From Bdellovibrio sp. SKB1291214 (GTDB lineage: Bacteria; Bdellovibrionota; Bdellovibrionia; Bdellovibrionales; Bdellovibrionaceae): a DNA stretch of 64,000 nucleotides. Each line of letters opens with the position of its first letter. Position 1 is the first letter of the stretch. Made by a program: the position numbers and the translations under genes. This document shows positions 26,470 through 34,976 of this stretch, piece after piece. The notes beneath the pieces are model-generated. The model was not told the origin of the DNA and searched no databases. It saw only the letters and a program-made list of their open reading frames with translations. Where the stretch lies: positions 1,612,001 through 1,676,000 of the forward strand of contig NZ_CP106855.1 of the NCBI RefSeq assembly GCF_002209355.2. Reading direction: 5' to 3'.

Positions 26470-27594
26470 CTAATCAAGAATTTGGCCATCCTTGATGCGC
26501 ACAACGGAAAGCTGATCGAGGCTGAAAGAGTCGGGCAATGTGAAGTCTGTGGTCGTAACAAAAATTTGAGTGTTGATCTCGTGTAAGAACGTAATCAGCG
26601 CATCTCTTTTGGTTTTATCGAGCTCAGATAAGACATCGTCTAACATCAGCACAGGATAGGTTCCGTGAGCCTTCCTATGATACACAATTTGAGCCATTTT
26701 GAAAGAAAGAATGATCGCTCTTTGCTGCCCTTGGCTACAAAAAAATCTCGAGTCTTTTCCACCATATAGGAACACGATGTCGTGCTTGTGCGGCCCCACC
26801 AAACTGGTTCCAGATGAGAGCTCCGCATCATGCAATTCTCCAAGACGTTTTTCGAGAGCCATTTGGACTTGTTCACGAGTGAAACTCACAGCATTCTCGT
26901 CGGAAACCAAGTATTCCACCGAGATATCCACAGCAGAATTGCCAGAAATGTATTGCATGGCATTATTAAACTCTTTCGCTAAACCAGCGAGAGCTGTAAT
27001 GCGTGCGTGAGTTAAATCCGTCGCTAAACGCACAAATTGGGGGTGTAGGGACTCGAGAAGGTTCTGAGTAAGGCCACGATCAGCCTCACCCTCAACAAAG
27101 TTCTTAAGCATCTTGTTGCGAGTTTTCAGGGCTTTACGGTAATCGGCGATCAAATCCGTGTTTTTACGATCAAAGGTCACTAGTAAATCATCGACCAGTT
27201 CGCGGCGGTGATCGGCACCTTCTTTGATCGCTGCCAAACTCTCGGGACTAAACACAACACTCGCGAAAATTTTGCGAACATCCGCGGAGGTCACACGTTT
27301 TTCATTTAACGTTAAAACCTTGCGACTTTTGGTTAATCCCAATTTCAATTTGTAGTGAAGATCTTTTTGAGTAATCAAAGCTTGAATAAGCGATTCTTGA
27401 TTATTCGAATTTATCATTGTGGAGTTGTCAGAGTAGCGGAATGAGTCGCCTTGAGAAATCATGTACATCGCTTCAAGGAGATTTGTTTTCCCCTGACCGT
27501 TGTCTCCGACAAAGACATTCACGCGAGGGGAAAACTTTAACACTACGTCTCGGTAGTTACGAAAATTAACAAGACGTAGACGTTCAAAAATCAT
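26470..27594 (-). CDS. recF: DNA replication and repair protein RecF
   Basis: 374 residues starting at ATG 27594, which shares one base with the dnaN stop (TAATG). The SMC-like ATPase has Walker A GDNGQGKTNLLEA near residue 30, the signature near SRFFCSQGQQRAIILSFK and Walker B PVLMLDDVLSELD. It starts MIFERLRLVNFRNYRDV, the classical RecF N-terminus. It loads RecA at gaps with RecOR. An upstream ATG at 27621 is rejected because it lies within dnaN. Confidence 0.97.
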   Translation of the reverse strand: MIFERLRLVNFRNYRDVVLKFSPRVNVFVGDNGQGKTNLLEAMYMISQGDSFRYSDNSTMINSNNQESLIQALITQKDLHYKLKLGLTKSRKVLTLNEKRVTSADVRKIFASVVFSPESLAAIKEGADHRRELVDDLLVTFDRKNTDLIADYRKALKTRNKMLKNFVEGEADRGLTQNLLESLHPQFVRLATDLTHARITALAGLAKEFNNAMQYISGNSAVDISVEYLVSDENAVSFTREQVQMALEKRLGELHDAELSSGTSLVGPHKHDIVFLYGGKDSRFFCSQGQQRAIILSFKMAQIVYHRKAHGTYPVLMLDDVLSELDKTKRDALITFLHEINTQIFVTTTDFTLPDSFSLDQLSVVRIKDGQILD

Positions 27595-28700
27595 TAGATT
27601 CTCATAGGCATAACAACGCAAGTGTAAGAAGCGTCGTTATGAGGTCTCATCAAACCAGGTGACAAGTGATCGTTCAATTCGAAATCGATCTTGTCATGAT
27701 TCATGCTCGTCAAAATATCAGTGATGTATTTAGCGTTGAAACCAATTTTGATATCGCCACCAGCGTATTCAACTTCGATTTCTTCTTTCGCGTCACCCAG
27801 CTCTGGATTGTTCGAAGAAATTTCCATACGACCGTTAGAAAGATTCAACAACACTGCTTTAGATTTTTGATTCGCCAAAAGAGAAACGCGTTTTAGTGAA
27901 GTAAGGAAAGCTTCCTTGTTGATCATCACTTTTTGAGTCAGCTTTTGTGGAATAAACTGTTGATAATTCGGGTACTTTCCTTCGATCAAACGAATCATCA
28001 AGATAGTTGATGAATGTTTCAATACGAATTGGGAGCCTTCCACAGCTATTTCCACAGAGCCATCGATACCTTCAAGAATTTTTTTAATTTCGTGAAGACC
28101 TTTACGTGGAATGATCACACCTTGAGTTGCGGAAACTTTTACATCTGAAGAAGTTTTGCTAACCAAGCTCATACGGTGACCATCAGTCGCAACCATTTTG
28201 AAACCGGCTTGTGGATTCAATTCAAAAAATACACCGTTCAAGTGGTAACGAGTTTCATCGTTTGATACTGAGTAAATAGTTTTATCAATCATCTCTTTCA
28301 AAACTTGTGCATCAATTTTGATGAAAGCTTGAGAGTTGTAAGTAGGGAAGATCGGATATTCTTCAGCAGAGATACCAACGATCTTGGATGTGTATTTCCC
28401 TTGTTTGATCTCTAACCAGTTATTTTCTTTTTTGATTAAAGTGATTGGACCTTCAGAAAGTTCTTTAGCAATTTCGAAAAGACTTTTTGCTGATACAGCA
28501 ACTTTACCTGGTTGATGAACTTGCGCTTTGATTTGGTCTGTTAGGCTTACTTCCAAATCTGTGGCGAATACTTTCAACAAGTTTTGATCTGCTTCAAGAA
28601 GTACATTGATGAGAATGGGCATTGTGTTGCGCTTCTCTACGATGTTTTGTGTTTTACCGATAAGGCTTAACAGATCTCTTTTATCAATTTCGATCTTCAT
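27594..28700 (-). CDS. dnaN: DNA polymerase III sliding clamp (beta)
   Basis: 368 residues with three similar clamp domains. Typical motifs: KRNTMPILINVLLEA, FPTYNSQAFI, VATDGHRMSLV, and the C-terminal PGLMRPHNDASYTCVVMPMRI, which ends with the conserved MPMR(I/L). It encircles DNA and tethers the polymerase. It starts 235 bases from the end of dnaA across oriC and overlaps recF by one base. Confidence 0.98.
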   Translation of the reverse strand: MKIEIDKRDLLSLIGKTQNIVEKRNTMPILINVLLEADQNLLKVFATDLEVSLTDQIKAQVHQPGKVAVSAKSLFEIAKELSEGPITLIKKENNWLEIKQGKYTSKIVGISAEEYPIFPTYNSQAFIKIDAQVLKEMIDKTIYSVSNDETRYHLNGVFFELNPQAGFKMVATDGHRMSLVSKTSSDVKVSATQGVIIPRKGLHEIKKILEGIDGSVEIAVEGSQFVLKHSSTILMIRLIEGKYPNYQQFIPQKLTQKVMINKEAFLTSLKRVSLLANQKSKAVLLNLSNGRMEISSNNPELGDAKEEIEVEYAGGDIKIGFNAKYITDILTSMNHDKIDFELNDHLSPGLMRPHNDASYTCVVMPMRI

Positions 28701-28961
28701 AACTAATTCCTCTTAAAACACCCTTCTTATTATCTATTACTATTAATATAAATAACTAGTAGTAGTAGTAGGGGCGTGGAAAACCTAACAAATCCTGTAA
28801 GTGCGTGTAAACACTAAAAAACAGTTGTGGATAAAGCCTCTGCACAACTTAACGTGAAAGTTGCGAATTTTGGGGGTAACTCAGATCCACATTTCTTCCC
28901 CCAGATCCTTCCACAACTCTTTCCACAGTCCACATTCACACTCCTGTGATATTGTGGATTC
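28701..28961. other. Chromosomal replication origin oriC
   Basis: The dnaA-dnaN gap has an AT-rich block (28725-28756) joined to five TAG triplets (28757-28771), a GC cluster GGGGCG (28771-28776), and a weak box GTGGAAAAC. A perfect DnaA box TGTGGATAA is at 28826-28834. Boxes with 7 of 9 matches are at 28883-28891, 28919-28927 and 28953-28961; the last two positions reach or lie in the 3' end of dnaA. The arrangement AT-rich, TAG trios, GC cluster, DnaA box is that of the basal unwinding system described in B. subtilis. From memory, oriC of B. bacteriovorus has been placed in the same gap. Confidence 0.88.
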
Positions 28962-30357
28962 GTTGTTCTAAATCCTCGATATCTTTCGCGATATCTTGAT
29001 CCGTTGCCTGTAGAGATTTCACTCGATCCAGTGCGTTCATCACAGTGGTGTGATCTTTTCCGCCGAAAGCTTTACCGATATCCACCAAAGATTTATCCAA
29101 AAACTTCTTAATCAAATACATCGAGATTTGACGTGGAACGACAATTGGCTTGGCGCGTGTAGAGGATTTTAGGTCCAAAACACGTACTTTAAAGTGATCA
29201 GCAGTCATCTTCATAATCTCTTCAACAGAGATAGTAGATTGAGTTTCGTGGTGAGAAAGGATGCGCTTCACAAGCTCACCATCAATCGGCAAACCTTGAA
29301 GCTCAGAGAACATTTTAACCTTCTTAAGGTTACCTTCTAGCTCTCTGATAGAGCGTTTAGAGATGCGTGCGATATGATGAACAACATCTTCAGGTAAACG
29401 CATGTTAAACTTTTCAGCTTTATATCTAAGGATAGCGATACGAGTTTCCAAATCCGGCATTGTGATATCTGCGATCAAACCCCGTTCAAGACGGGTGCGA
29501 CTGCGATCTTCAAGTCCGTGGATATCCTTGGGCATACGATCACTTGCAAGAATAACCTGCTTACGCGTGTCGATGAAGCTATTCACTGTGTGGAAAAACT
29601 CCTCTTGAACAGCCTCACCACGCGCGATGAATTGCACGTCGTCGACCAATAGGATGTCTGAATTCTCGCGGTATTTTTGGCGGAACTTATCCATTTCATG
29701 GCGGCGAATCGCAGAGATACACTCATTCATAAAGCGCTCAGCTGATAAGTATGTAATTCTAAGATGCGGGAATTGCTCGCGAATATGGTTTCCTGCCGCA
29801 TGTAATAGATGCGTTTTACCCATCCCAACCGGTCCATATATATAGAGAGGGTTGTAATCGTCAGCACCCGGGTTTCTGGCTACGTTGAAACAAGCCGCAT
29901 GTGCAAATTCGGAGTTTTTACCCACGACGAAGGTCGAAAAAGTAAGATCAACGTTTAAAGTGTCGCTGGACCTAGGTTGAGTAGTCTGAGTAGCCTGAGC
30001 ACGAGAAAGCTGGGCCTGAAGAACTTCCGATCCTTGATTGTGGATAGGAGTCTCCTCCACAGTGGTCATAGTTTCTATGTGAGTATTCACTTTGGCGCCC
30101 GTAACATTAAACTCAACTTCGAATGGACGCTGATAAGTATCTGAAATTTCAGTATAAATCTTATCCTGAAGGTTTTCGATCACGAAGTACTGGTGAAGGG
30201 CGTTGGGTACTCCGAGTATCAATTTGGGACGCTCAAAAGAGCCTCCAGTACTGATATACTCGATAGGGTCAAGCCACGTATCTAATAACTTATTGTTATC
30301 ATTACGACTTTTCATTTTTGTTTTAATTAATGTCCAGAACGAAGCGTTTAACTCCAT
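28936..30357 (-). CDS. dnaA: Chromosomal replication initiator DnaA
   Basis: 473 residues from ATG 30357, chosen for the GGGGAAGG ribosome site; a start at 30393 lies further upstream without one. Domain I (1-85) has LDTWLDPIEYIS. Domain II is a Gln/Thr-rich linker (about 95-135). Domain III is AAA+ with Walker A GPVGMGKTH (Lys181) and Walker B DILLVDDVQFIARG. Domain IV has the DNA-binding signature GKAFGGKDHTTVMNALDRV. It opens oriC and the adjacent AT-rich block. It is divergent from rpmH. Confidence 0.98.
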   Translation of the reverse strand: MELNASFWTLIKTKMKSRNDNNKLLDTWLDPIEYISTGGSFERPKLILGVPNALHQYFVIENLQDKIYTEISDTYQRPFEVEFNVTGAKVNTHIETMTTVEETPIHNQGSEVLQAQLSRAQATQTTQPRSSDTLNVDLTFSTFVVGKNSEFAHAACFNVARNPGADDYNPLYIYGPVGMGKTHLLHAAGNHIREQFPHLRITYLSAERFMNECISAIRRHEMDKFRQKYRENSDILLVDDVQFIARGEAVQEEFFHTVNSFIDTRKQVILASDRMPKDIHGLEDRSRTRLERGLIADITMPDLETRIAILRYKAEKFNMRLPEDVVHHIARISKRSIRELEGNLKKVKMFSELQGLPIDGELVKRILSHHETQSTISVEEIMKMTADHFKVRVLDLKSSTRAKPIVVPRQISMYLIKKFLDKSLVDIGKAFGGKDHTTVMNALDRVKSLQATDQDIAKDIEDLEQRIHNITGV

Positions 30358-30503
30358 AGACCTTCCCCTCAAAATGCAGAGTAGCCTTAACAAGGGGAGC
30401 TGAAGTTTTCAACAGTTGACCTTGATTACGCAATGTGATTAATTAGTGCCCCACGTATCTAGTTGATTACAGCTTTGTGGAATCGTATATGTAGCCGCCG
30501 ATC

Positions 30504-30532
30504 TTAAAGTTGGCGTATTTGACGTCTATTAG
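30504..30532 (+). promoter_or_regulatory. Candidate promoter of rpmH-rnpA
   Basis: TTAAAG, 17 bases, TATTAG, about 40 bases before the rpmH start. The match to the sigma-70 consensus is only moderate. The whole dnaA-rpmH gap (30358-30572) also contains short repeats of TTGATTAC and one DnaA-box-like TTTGTGGAA at about 30474, but no gene. Confidence 0.3.
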
Positions 30533-30572
30533 CGTCGTAAATTTCTCGGTAGAGAGTAGTTCAGGAGAACAT

Positions 30573-30722
30573 ATGAAACGTACATACCAACCATCAAACA
30601 AACGTCGTAAAACATCTCACGGTTTCCGCGCAAGAATGGCTACTAAAGCTGGTCAAGACGTTCTTAACCGCCGTCGCGCTAAAGGTAGAAAACGTTTGAC
30701 GGTTTCTACAGGTGGAAAATAG
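30573..30722 (+). CDS. rpmH: 50S ribosomal protein bL34
   Basis: 49 residues: [18 protein letters not shown], ending [11 protein letters not shown], an almost invariant bL34 sequence. The start at 30573 has a CAGGAGAACAT ribosome site; a longer reading from 30510 is rejected. It is basic and binds 23S rRNA. Its 3' end overlaps rnpA by 11 bases. The rpmH-rnpA-yidD-yidC order next to dnaA is highly conserved in bacteria. Confidence 0.97.
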   Translation: MKRTYQPSNKRRKTSHGFRARMATKAGQDVLNRRRAKGRKRLTVSTGGK

Positions 30723-31071
30723 TTCTCCGCTAGGAATTAAGCGCAGCTCTGAGTTTCTCTTTCTTAAACAATCTGGCAAAAGAAACTGGCCTACTAAATG
30801 GTTACTTCTGAATTATCAGAAGAACAATGTGGGTCAGTTGCGTTTTGGCGTAACCGCAAGTCGAAAAGTCGGGCCTGCAGTTGTGCGAAATAAGCTTAAG
30901 CGTTGGAGTCGAGAATACTTTCGAGCATTGCTTAAAACGGATAACTCCCTTGAAGCCGACATTAATATCATCTTCAAACCCATGGATTCCACTTTCTATA
31001 AAGGCCTCCCACACGAGGAATTTGTCAAAGCTATGGACCGCGGGATTGGCTCACTTCGAAAAAATCTTTAA
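30712..31071 (+). CDS. rnpA: Ribonuclease P protein component
   Basis: 119 residues starting at GTG 30712 inside the end of rpmH. It has the RNR-type motif [15 protein letters not shown] and the [17 protein letters not shown] block, which together bind the RNase P RNA. It begins [17 protein letters not shown], with the conserved F-x-x-x-x-x-G. It assists the ribozyme that matures tRNA 5' ends. The start has no separate ribosome site, so it is probably made by coupling to rpmH. Confidence 0.93.
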   Translation: MENSSPLGIKRSSEFLFLKQSGKRNWPTKWLLLNYQKNNVGQLRFGVTASRKVGPAVVRNKLKRWSREYFRALLKTDNSLEADINIIFKPMDSTFYKGLPHEEFVKAMDRGIGSLRKNL

Positions 31072-31315
31072 AGCACTGCTTTGGTTTTTCGTCGCTGCTT
31101 ATAGATCTATTGGAACTACTCATTTGGGTGGTTCCTGTCGCTTCGAACCTAGTTGTTCGGCCTATGCTCTAGAAGCTATCCAAAAACACAAATCGCATAC
31201 AGCAGTTTGGTTAATCACAAAACGAATTTGTAAATGTCGACCGGGTGGTCCTTGCGGATATGATCCGGTCCCAGATTCAGGGGGAATTCTCCATGGCTCA
31301 GCAACAAAACAATAA
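31046..31315 (+). CDS. yidD: Membrane protein insertion efficiency factor YidD
   Basis: 89 residues read from a TTG at 31046 (start uncertain). The frame is open upstream to 30881, but that part lies in rnpA and does not look like YidD. The core is classical: YRSIGTTHLGGSCRFEPSCSAYALEAI, KRICKCRPGGPCGYDPVP. It has a short amphipathic N-terminal helix and three conserved Cys. It aids YidC-dependent membrane insertion. It overlaps rnpA by 26 bases and yidC by 23, giving a chain of four overlapping genes. Confidence 0.85.
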   Translation: MAHFEKIFKALLWFFVAAYRSIGTTHLGGSCRFEPSCSAYALEAIQKHKSHTAVWLITKRICKCRPGGPCGYDPVPDSGGILHGSATKQ

Positions 31316-32933
31316 TAATCCCGGCTTTTTCGATCCTAAGACCTTGATCGCCGTAGCCGCTGTCGCGATAGTTTATTTTGGTTGGCAGACGTATCTCGGT
31401 AAAAAGTATCCTGACTATAACAAACCAAAACCTGCACAAACTCAGACTGCGGATACGGCAGCAACTCCTGGTGCAACGACAGCTACCACTTCTTCTTCAG
31501 GTAGCACTATTGAATCAAAATCTGAAACAGTTGCACCGATTCAAGAACAAGCCTTCTCTTTTTCTAACGACAAAGTTTCCTTTAAAATCACGAATCACGG
31601 GATGGGTCTTCATAACTACACTGTGAATAACTACGATGATAAAAAAGGTGAGAAAATCAAACTTGGCGGTACAGATAACGACGGTTTGTATTCTATGCGT
31701 ATGGCTGGTGCGGATAAAGCACTTGTTTTCAACCTTACTGAAAAAGCACCTGGTTCTTATGTAGGTGTTGCTCAAGTGGGCGAAATGACGGTGACTCGTG
31801 AAATGAACTTCGATGCTGAGAAGTCTTCTTTCACAAACACGATTTCTATTACAAAGCCTTCGGATGAAATCAAAAAGGGTTTCTCAATTTTAATTCCTGA
31901 AGCGATTCATGAAAAAGGCTCTCAGTCATTCTTTATGCCTTCTTATGATCACCAAGATTTCTTTGTAAGTCATGCTGATGACAAACACGAAACTGTCAAC
32001 TTTAGTAACTCTAAAGAGAATGTTTCTAAAGACTTCACGAATACTCAATTGATCTCTGTAAGCTCACAATATTTTGCAGCAGCTTTGATGGATAAGTCCG
32101 AGATCATGCCGGAAGTTAAAGTTACTTCAAACGTGGAAAAGAAAACAGCTTTGGCAGAATTGGTTTACAAACCAGTTCAGTTGAAAGACTCAATGAAGTT
32201 TGAATCATTGTTTTATGCTGGTCCTAAATCAATCGACGCTTTGAAAGCGGTTGATCCGGAGCTTGCTCATATCATCGATTTCGGTTTCTTTGGTTTCATC
32301 GCTCGTCCATTGTTGTACGTGATGAAAGCTTTCCATTCTATGGTTGGCAACTGGGGTTTCGCGATCATCCTTCTGACTTTGGCGGTCCGTTTTGTTGTTC
32401 TTCCTTTCAACATCATGTCTGCGAAATCAATGAAGGCGATGCAAAAGGTTCAACCAATTATCGCAGGTCTTCGCGAGAAATATAAAGACGATGCGATGAG
32501 ATTGAATACGGAGATGATGGCTGTGATGAAACAGCACGGTGCAAACCCCATGTCAGGTTGCTTGCCGATGCTTCTTCAGATTCCAATCTTCTTTGCCTTG
32601 TACCGCGTGATTGGTTCGTCGATTGAGCTTTACAATTCTCCGTTCATCCTTTGGATCACGGATTTGTCAGCTCATGATAAGTTCTATGTATTGCCAGTTT
32701 CTATGGCGATCTTTATGTACATCCAGCAAAAGATCACTCCATCAACGATGGATCCTACACAAGCTAAAATTATGCAGTTTATGCCATTGGTTTTCTCGAT
32801 CTTCATGTTGCAGCTACCAGCAGGTCTGACTCTTTATATGGTTGTCAGCACGTTGTTCGGTATCATCCAACAGTATTTGATCATGAGAGATCCAACTGCC
32901 ACACCGGCTGTTAAAGCGGTTAAGGCGAAATAG
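31293..32933 (+). CDS. yidC: Membrane protein insertase YidC
   Basis: 546 residues from ATG 31293 (AGGGGG ribosome site 8 bases upstream), located inside the 3' end of yidD. An N-terminal membrane anchor (TLIAVAAVAIVYFGWQTYL) is followed by a Gln/Thr/Ser/Lys-rich linker and a large periplasmic beta domain (about 95-350). Then come five conserved helices with GNWGFAIILLTLAVRFVVLPF, whose Arg is the groove residue, and GCLPMLLQIPIFFALYRV. It inserts small membrane proteins such as AtpE and AtpF, whose genes lie in this window. A gammaproteobacterial-type long form. Confidence 0.97.
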   Translation: MAQQQNNNNPGFFDPKTLIAVAAVAIVYFGWQTYLGKKYPDYNKPKPAQTQTADTAATPGATTATTSSSGSTIESKSETVAPIQEQAFSFSNDKVSFKITNHGMGLHNYTVNNYDDKKGEKIKLGGTDNDGLYSMRMAGADKALVFNLTEKAPGSYVGVAQVGEMTVTREMNFDAEKSSFTNTISITKPSDEIKKGFSILIPEAIHEKGSQSFFMPSYDHQDFFVSHADDKHETVNFSNSKENVSKDFTNTQLISVSSQYFAAALMDKSEIMPEVKVTSNVEKKTALAELVYKPVQLKDSMKFESLFYAGPKSIDALKAVDPELAHIIDFGFFGFIARPLLYVMKAFHSMVGNWGFAIILLTLAVRFVVLPFNIMSAKSMKAMQKVQPIIAGLREKYKDDAMRLNTEMMAVMKQHGANPMSGCLPMLLQIPIFFALYRVIGSSIELYNSPFILWITDLSAHDKFYVLPVSMAIFMYIQQKITPSTMDPTQAKIMQFMPLVFSIFMLQLPAGLTLYMVVSTLFGIIQQYLIMRDPTATPAVKAVKAK

Positions 32934-32968
32934 TTACTTAGATTTTTTATTTTTACCTGGGAGGTAAA

Positions 32969-33532
32969 ATGGGTTTTTTTAGTAAGCTTTTCGGGGGAAA
33001 AAGCAAGAGTGCAAACAGCGAAGTTGAATCTTTGGTGCAAGCAACTCTAGAGGGTATCATCGAAAAAGCTCAGTTCGATCTTTCTTTTGAAATCACTTCT
33101 TCAAAAGAAGATGACGGTGGAGCTGTTCTTTCAGTTCAATTCTCCGGTGGGGACGAGGAATTGTTGAAAGATAAAAAAGGACAGATGTTGGATGCTTTCC
33201 AATTGTTCTTGAAACGCGTGGTTCAACACAATTTCCCTGAAGATAAAACAAACATCACAGTTGATTGCGGTGGATACCGTGATGAAACTGAAAGCGCACT
33301 TATCGAGCGCGCTGAAAACTTGAAAGCAATCTGCATCGAGCAGGGTAAGTCTGTGTACTACAGAGCTCTTCCGCCGAAAGATCGCAAAGTCGTTCACCAG
33401 TACTTGGCTAAAGATCCTCGTATCAAAAGCCGTTCTCTAGGTGATGGTTTGTACAAAAAAATCAAAATTTATCCAGCTAAAGGTGGCAATTCAGCGCAAA
33501 ACAACAACGCTGAAGAAGCTCACCACGAGTAA
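32969..33532 (+). CDS. khpB: KH-R3H RNA-binding protein (Jag/KhpB family)
   Basis: 187 residues. The first 14 residues (MGFFSKLFGGKSKS) form a basic amphipathic patch in place of the usual Jag-N domain. A KH-like domain (about 20-100; ISFEIT, GQMLDAFQLFLKRVV) is followed by an R3H domain with DRKVVHQYL (the R-x3-H motif) and KSRSLGDGLYKKIKIYP. The C-terminal tail is Asn/Ala/His-rich. KhpB binds RNA and affects cell division or envelope gene expression in other bacteria. It lies 35 bases after yidC, the conserved position. Confidence 0.87.
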   Translation: MGFFSKLFGGKSKSANSEVESLVQATLEGIIEKAQFDLSFEITSSKEDDGGAVLSVQFSGGDEELLKDKKGQMLDAFQLFLKRVVQHNFPEDKTNITVDCGGYRDETESALIERAENLKAICIEQGKSVYYRALPPKDRKVVHQYLAKDPRIKSRSLGDGLYKKIKIYPAKGGNSAQNNNAEEAHHE

Positions 33533-33548
33533 TAGTAAGTAGGGTCGT

Positions 33549-34973
33549 ATGATTCGCGGAGATCGTGACAAGGATACAATATGCGCGGTCTCCACTCCTC
33601 ACGGGGTGGGCGGTATTTCCGTCATTAGAATTAGCGGCCCTCGTACTTTTGAAATCGTATCCCAACTTTGCAAATTCTTGCCTGCACATCCTGAGTCTCA
33701 TAAGGTCTATTTCGGAAATCTGAAAGACGGCACGAGGGAGATTGACGAAGTTCTGGTAACTTACTTCCAAAATGGTCGTTCCTTCACAGGTGAAGAAGTG
33801 ATCGAGATTTCCTGCCACGGAAGTCCTTTAATCTGCCAAAATATCTTGAATTCTTTGGTGCAACTGGGTGCTCGTCCTGCGGATCGCGGCGAATTCACAT
33901 ATCGCGCATTCATGAATGGCAAATTGGATTTGGTTCAAGCGGAATCAGTTTTGGCCTTGATCGAATCCCAGTCTCAGCAAGCTGCTAAATTAGCTCTTCG
34001 CCAATTAAAAGGTCAGCTTTCAAATAAGCTTGAAGAAGTTGAAGACGATATGACTTGGATTTTGGCTCACGCTGAAGCCAGCATTGATTTTTCTACGGAA
34101 GGTATCGATGTCGTCGATAATTCTGTGGTTCAAGTTCGTCTGAAAAAAATCGAAGCGACTTTGAAGGACCTTGTTGGAACTTTCAAAGTGGGACGCCTTT
34201 TAAAGGATGGTTTCCGCGTGGTTCTAACGGGACTTCCAAACGTTGGTAAATCAAGTCTCTTAAATCTTTTCCTTGAAGACGAACGCGCAATCGTAACTGA
34301 TATTCCTGGTACGACTCGTGATGTGATTCATGGGGATACTTCTTACGACGGTGTTAAGTTCACTTTCGTGGATACGGCAGGCCTTCGTGATGAAGCGACG
34401 GACTTGGTGGAGCGTATCGGTATTCAAAAAAGCTATGAAGCTCAAAATGAATCCGATGTGGTCTTCTTTGTTTTTGATATCGAAAAGGGTATGGGTGCTG
34501 AAGAGGCACAGATTTTAGAGTCCTTAGACCCTCAAAAAACATTCATTTTAGCTAATAAAATCGATCGAATTGGTGGGTCTAAACCCTTAGATTTGGTCGA
34601 AAAAGCCATCAAAAACAGTAAATTTTTCCAGAAAATAGCGGATCCCCAGGCTTTCTTCACAAGAAGGGTGTTCTTTGTCAGTGCTCTTGATAAAAAGGTG
34701 CGTTCGAGTGTCCTTCAAGAGCTTGTCCAAGAGTTCGCGGATTTGCAGGTGGAAAATACCGTTCTTATTTCCAATGCCCGTCACTATGAAAACTTGGTTC
34801 GTGCTTTAGAGAATACTCAAAGGTCACAAACCTTGGTGGATCAGGGGATGGGTTCTGAATTCTTGGCTTTGGAGCTTAAAGAATCTCTCATCGCGATTCA
34901 CGAAACTTTAGGTAAGCGGTTCGATGATCAAATCATGGATCGAGTATTTAAAGAGTTTTGTATCGGGAAGTAG
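33549..34973 (+). CDS. mnmE: tRNA modification GTPase MnmE
   Basis: 474 residues. The N-terminal folate-binding domain starts DTICAVSTPHGVGGISVIRISGP. A helical domain carries an inserted GTPase with G1 GLPNVGKSSLLN, G2/G3 DIPGTTRD and DTAGLR, and G4 NKID. The C-terminus ends FCIGK, the invariant CxGK used in the catalysis of wobble uridine modification. It partners with MnmG to make cmnm5U34 in tRNAs. It starts with a weak GTAAGTAGGG ribosome site; mnmG follows 3 bases later. Confidence 0.97.
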   Translation: MIRGDRDKDTICAVSTPHGVGGISVIRISGPRTFEIVSQLCKFLPAHPESHKVYFGNLKDGTREIDEVLVTYFQNGRSFTGEEVIEISCHGSPLICQNILNSLVQLGARPADRGEFTYRAFMNGKLDLVQAESVLALIESQSQQAAKLALRQLKGQLSNKLEEVEDDMTWILAHAEASIDFSTEGIDVVDNSVVQVRLKKIEATLKDLVGTFKVGRLLKDGFRVVLTGLPNVGKSSLLNLFLEDERAIVTDIPGTTRDVIHGDTSYDGVKFTFVDTAGLRDEATDLVERIGIQKSYEAQNESDVVFFVFDIEKGMGAEEAQILESLDPQKTFILANKIDRIGGSKPLDLVEKAIKNSKFFQKIADPQAFFTRRVFFVSALDKKVRSSVLQELVQEFADLQVENTVLISNARHYENLVRALENTQRSQTLVDQGMGSEFLALELKESLIAIHETLGKRFDDQIMDRVFKEFCIGK

Positions 34974-34976
34974 CAT

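Noticed and set aside
28741-28771. TAG array as a microsatellite or CRISPR-like repeat
   Set aside because: It is a single short triplet run in the dnaA-dnaN gap with the order expected for an origin, with no spacers.
30881-31045. Longer N-terminus for YidD
   Set aside because: The upstream codons overlap rnpA and do not resemble YidD, whose family begins with a short amphipathic helix.
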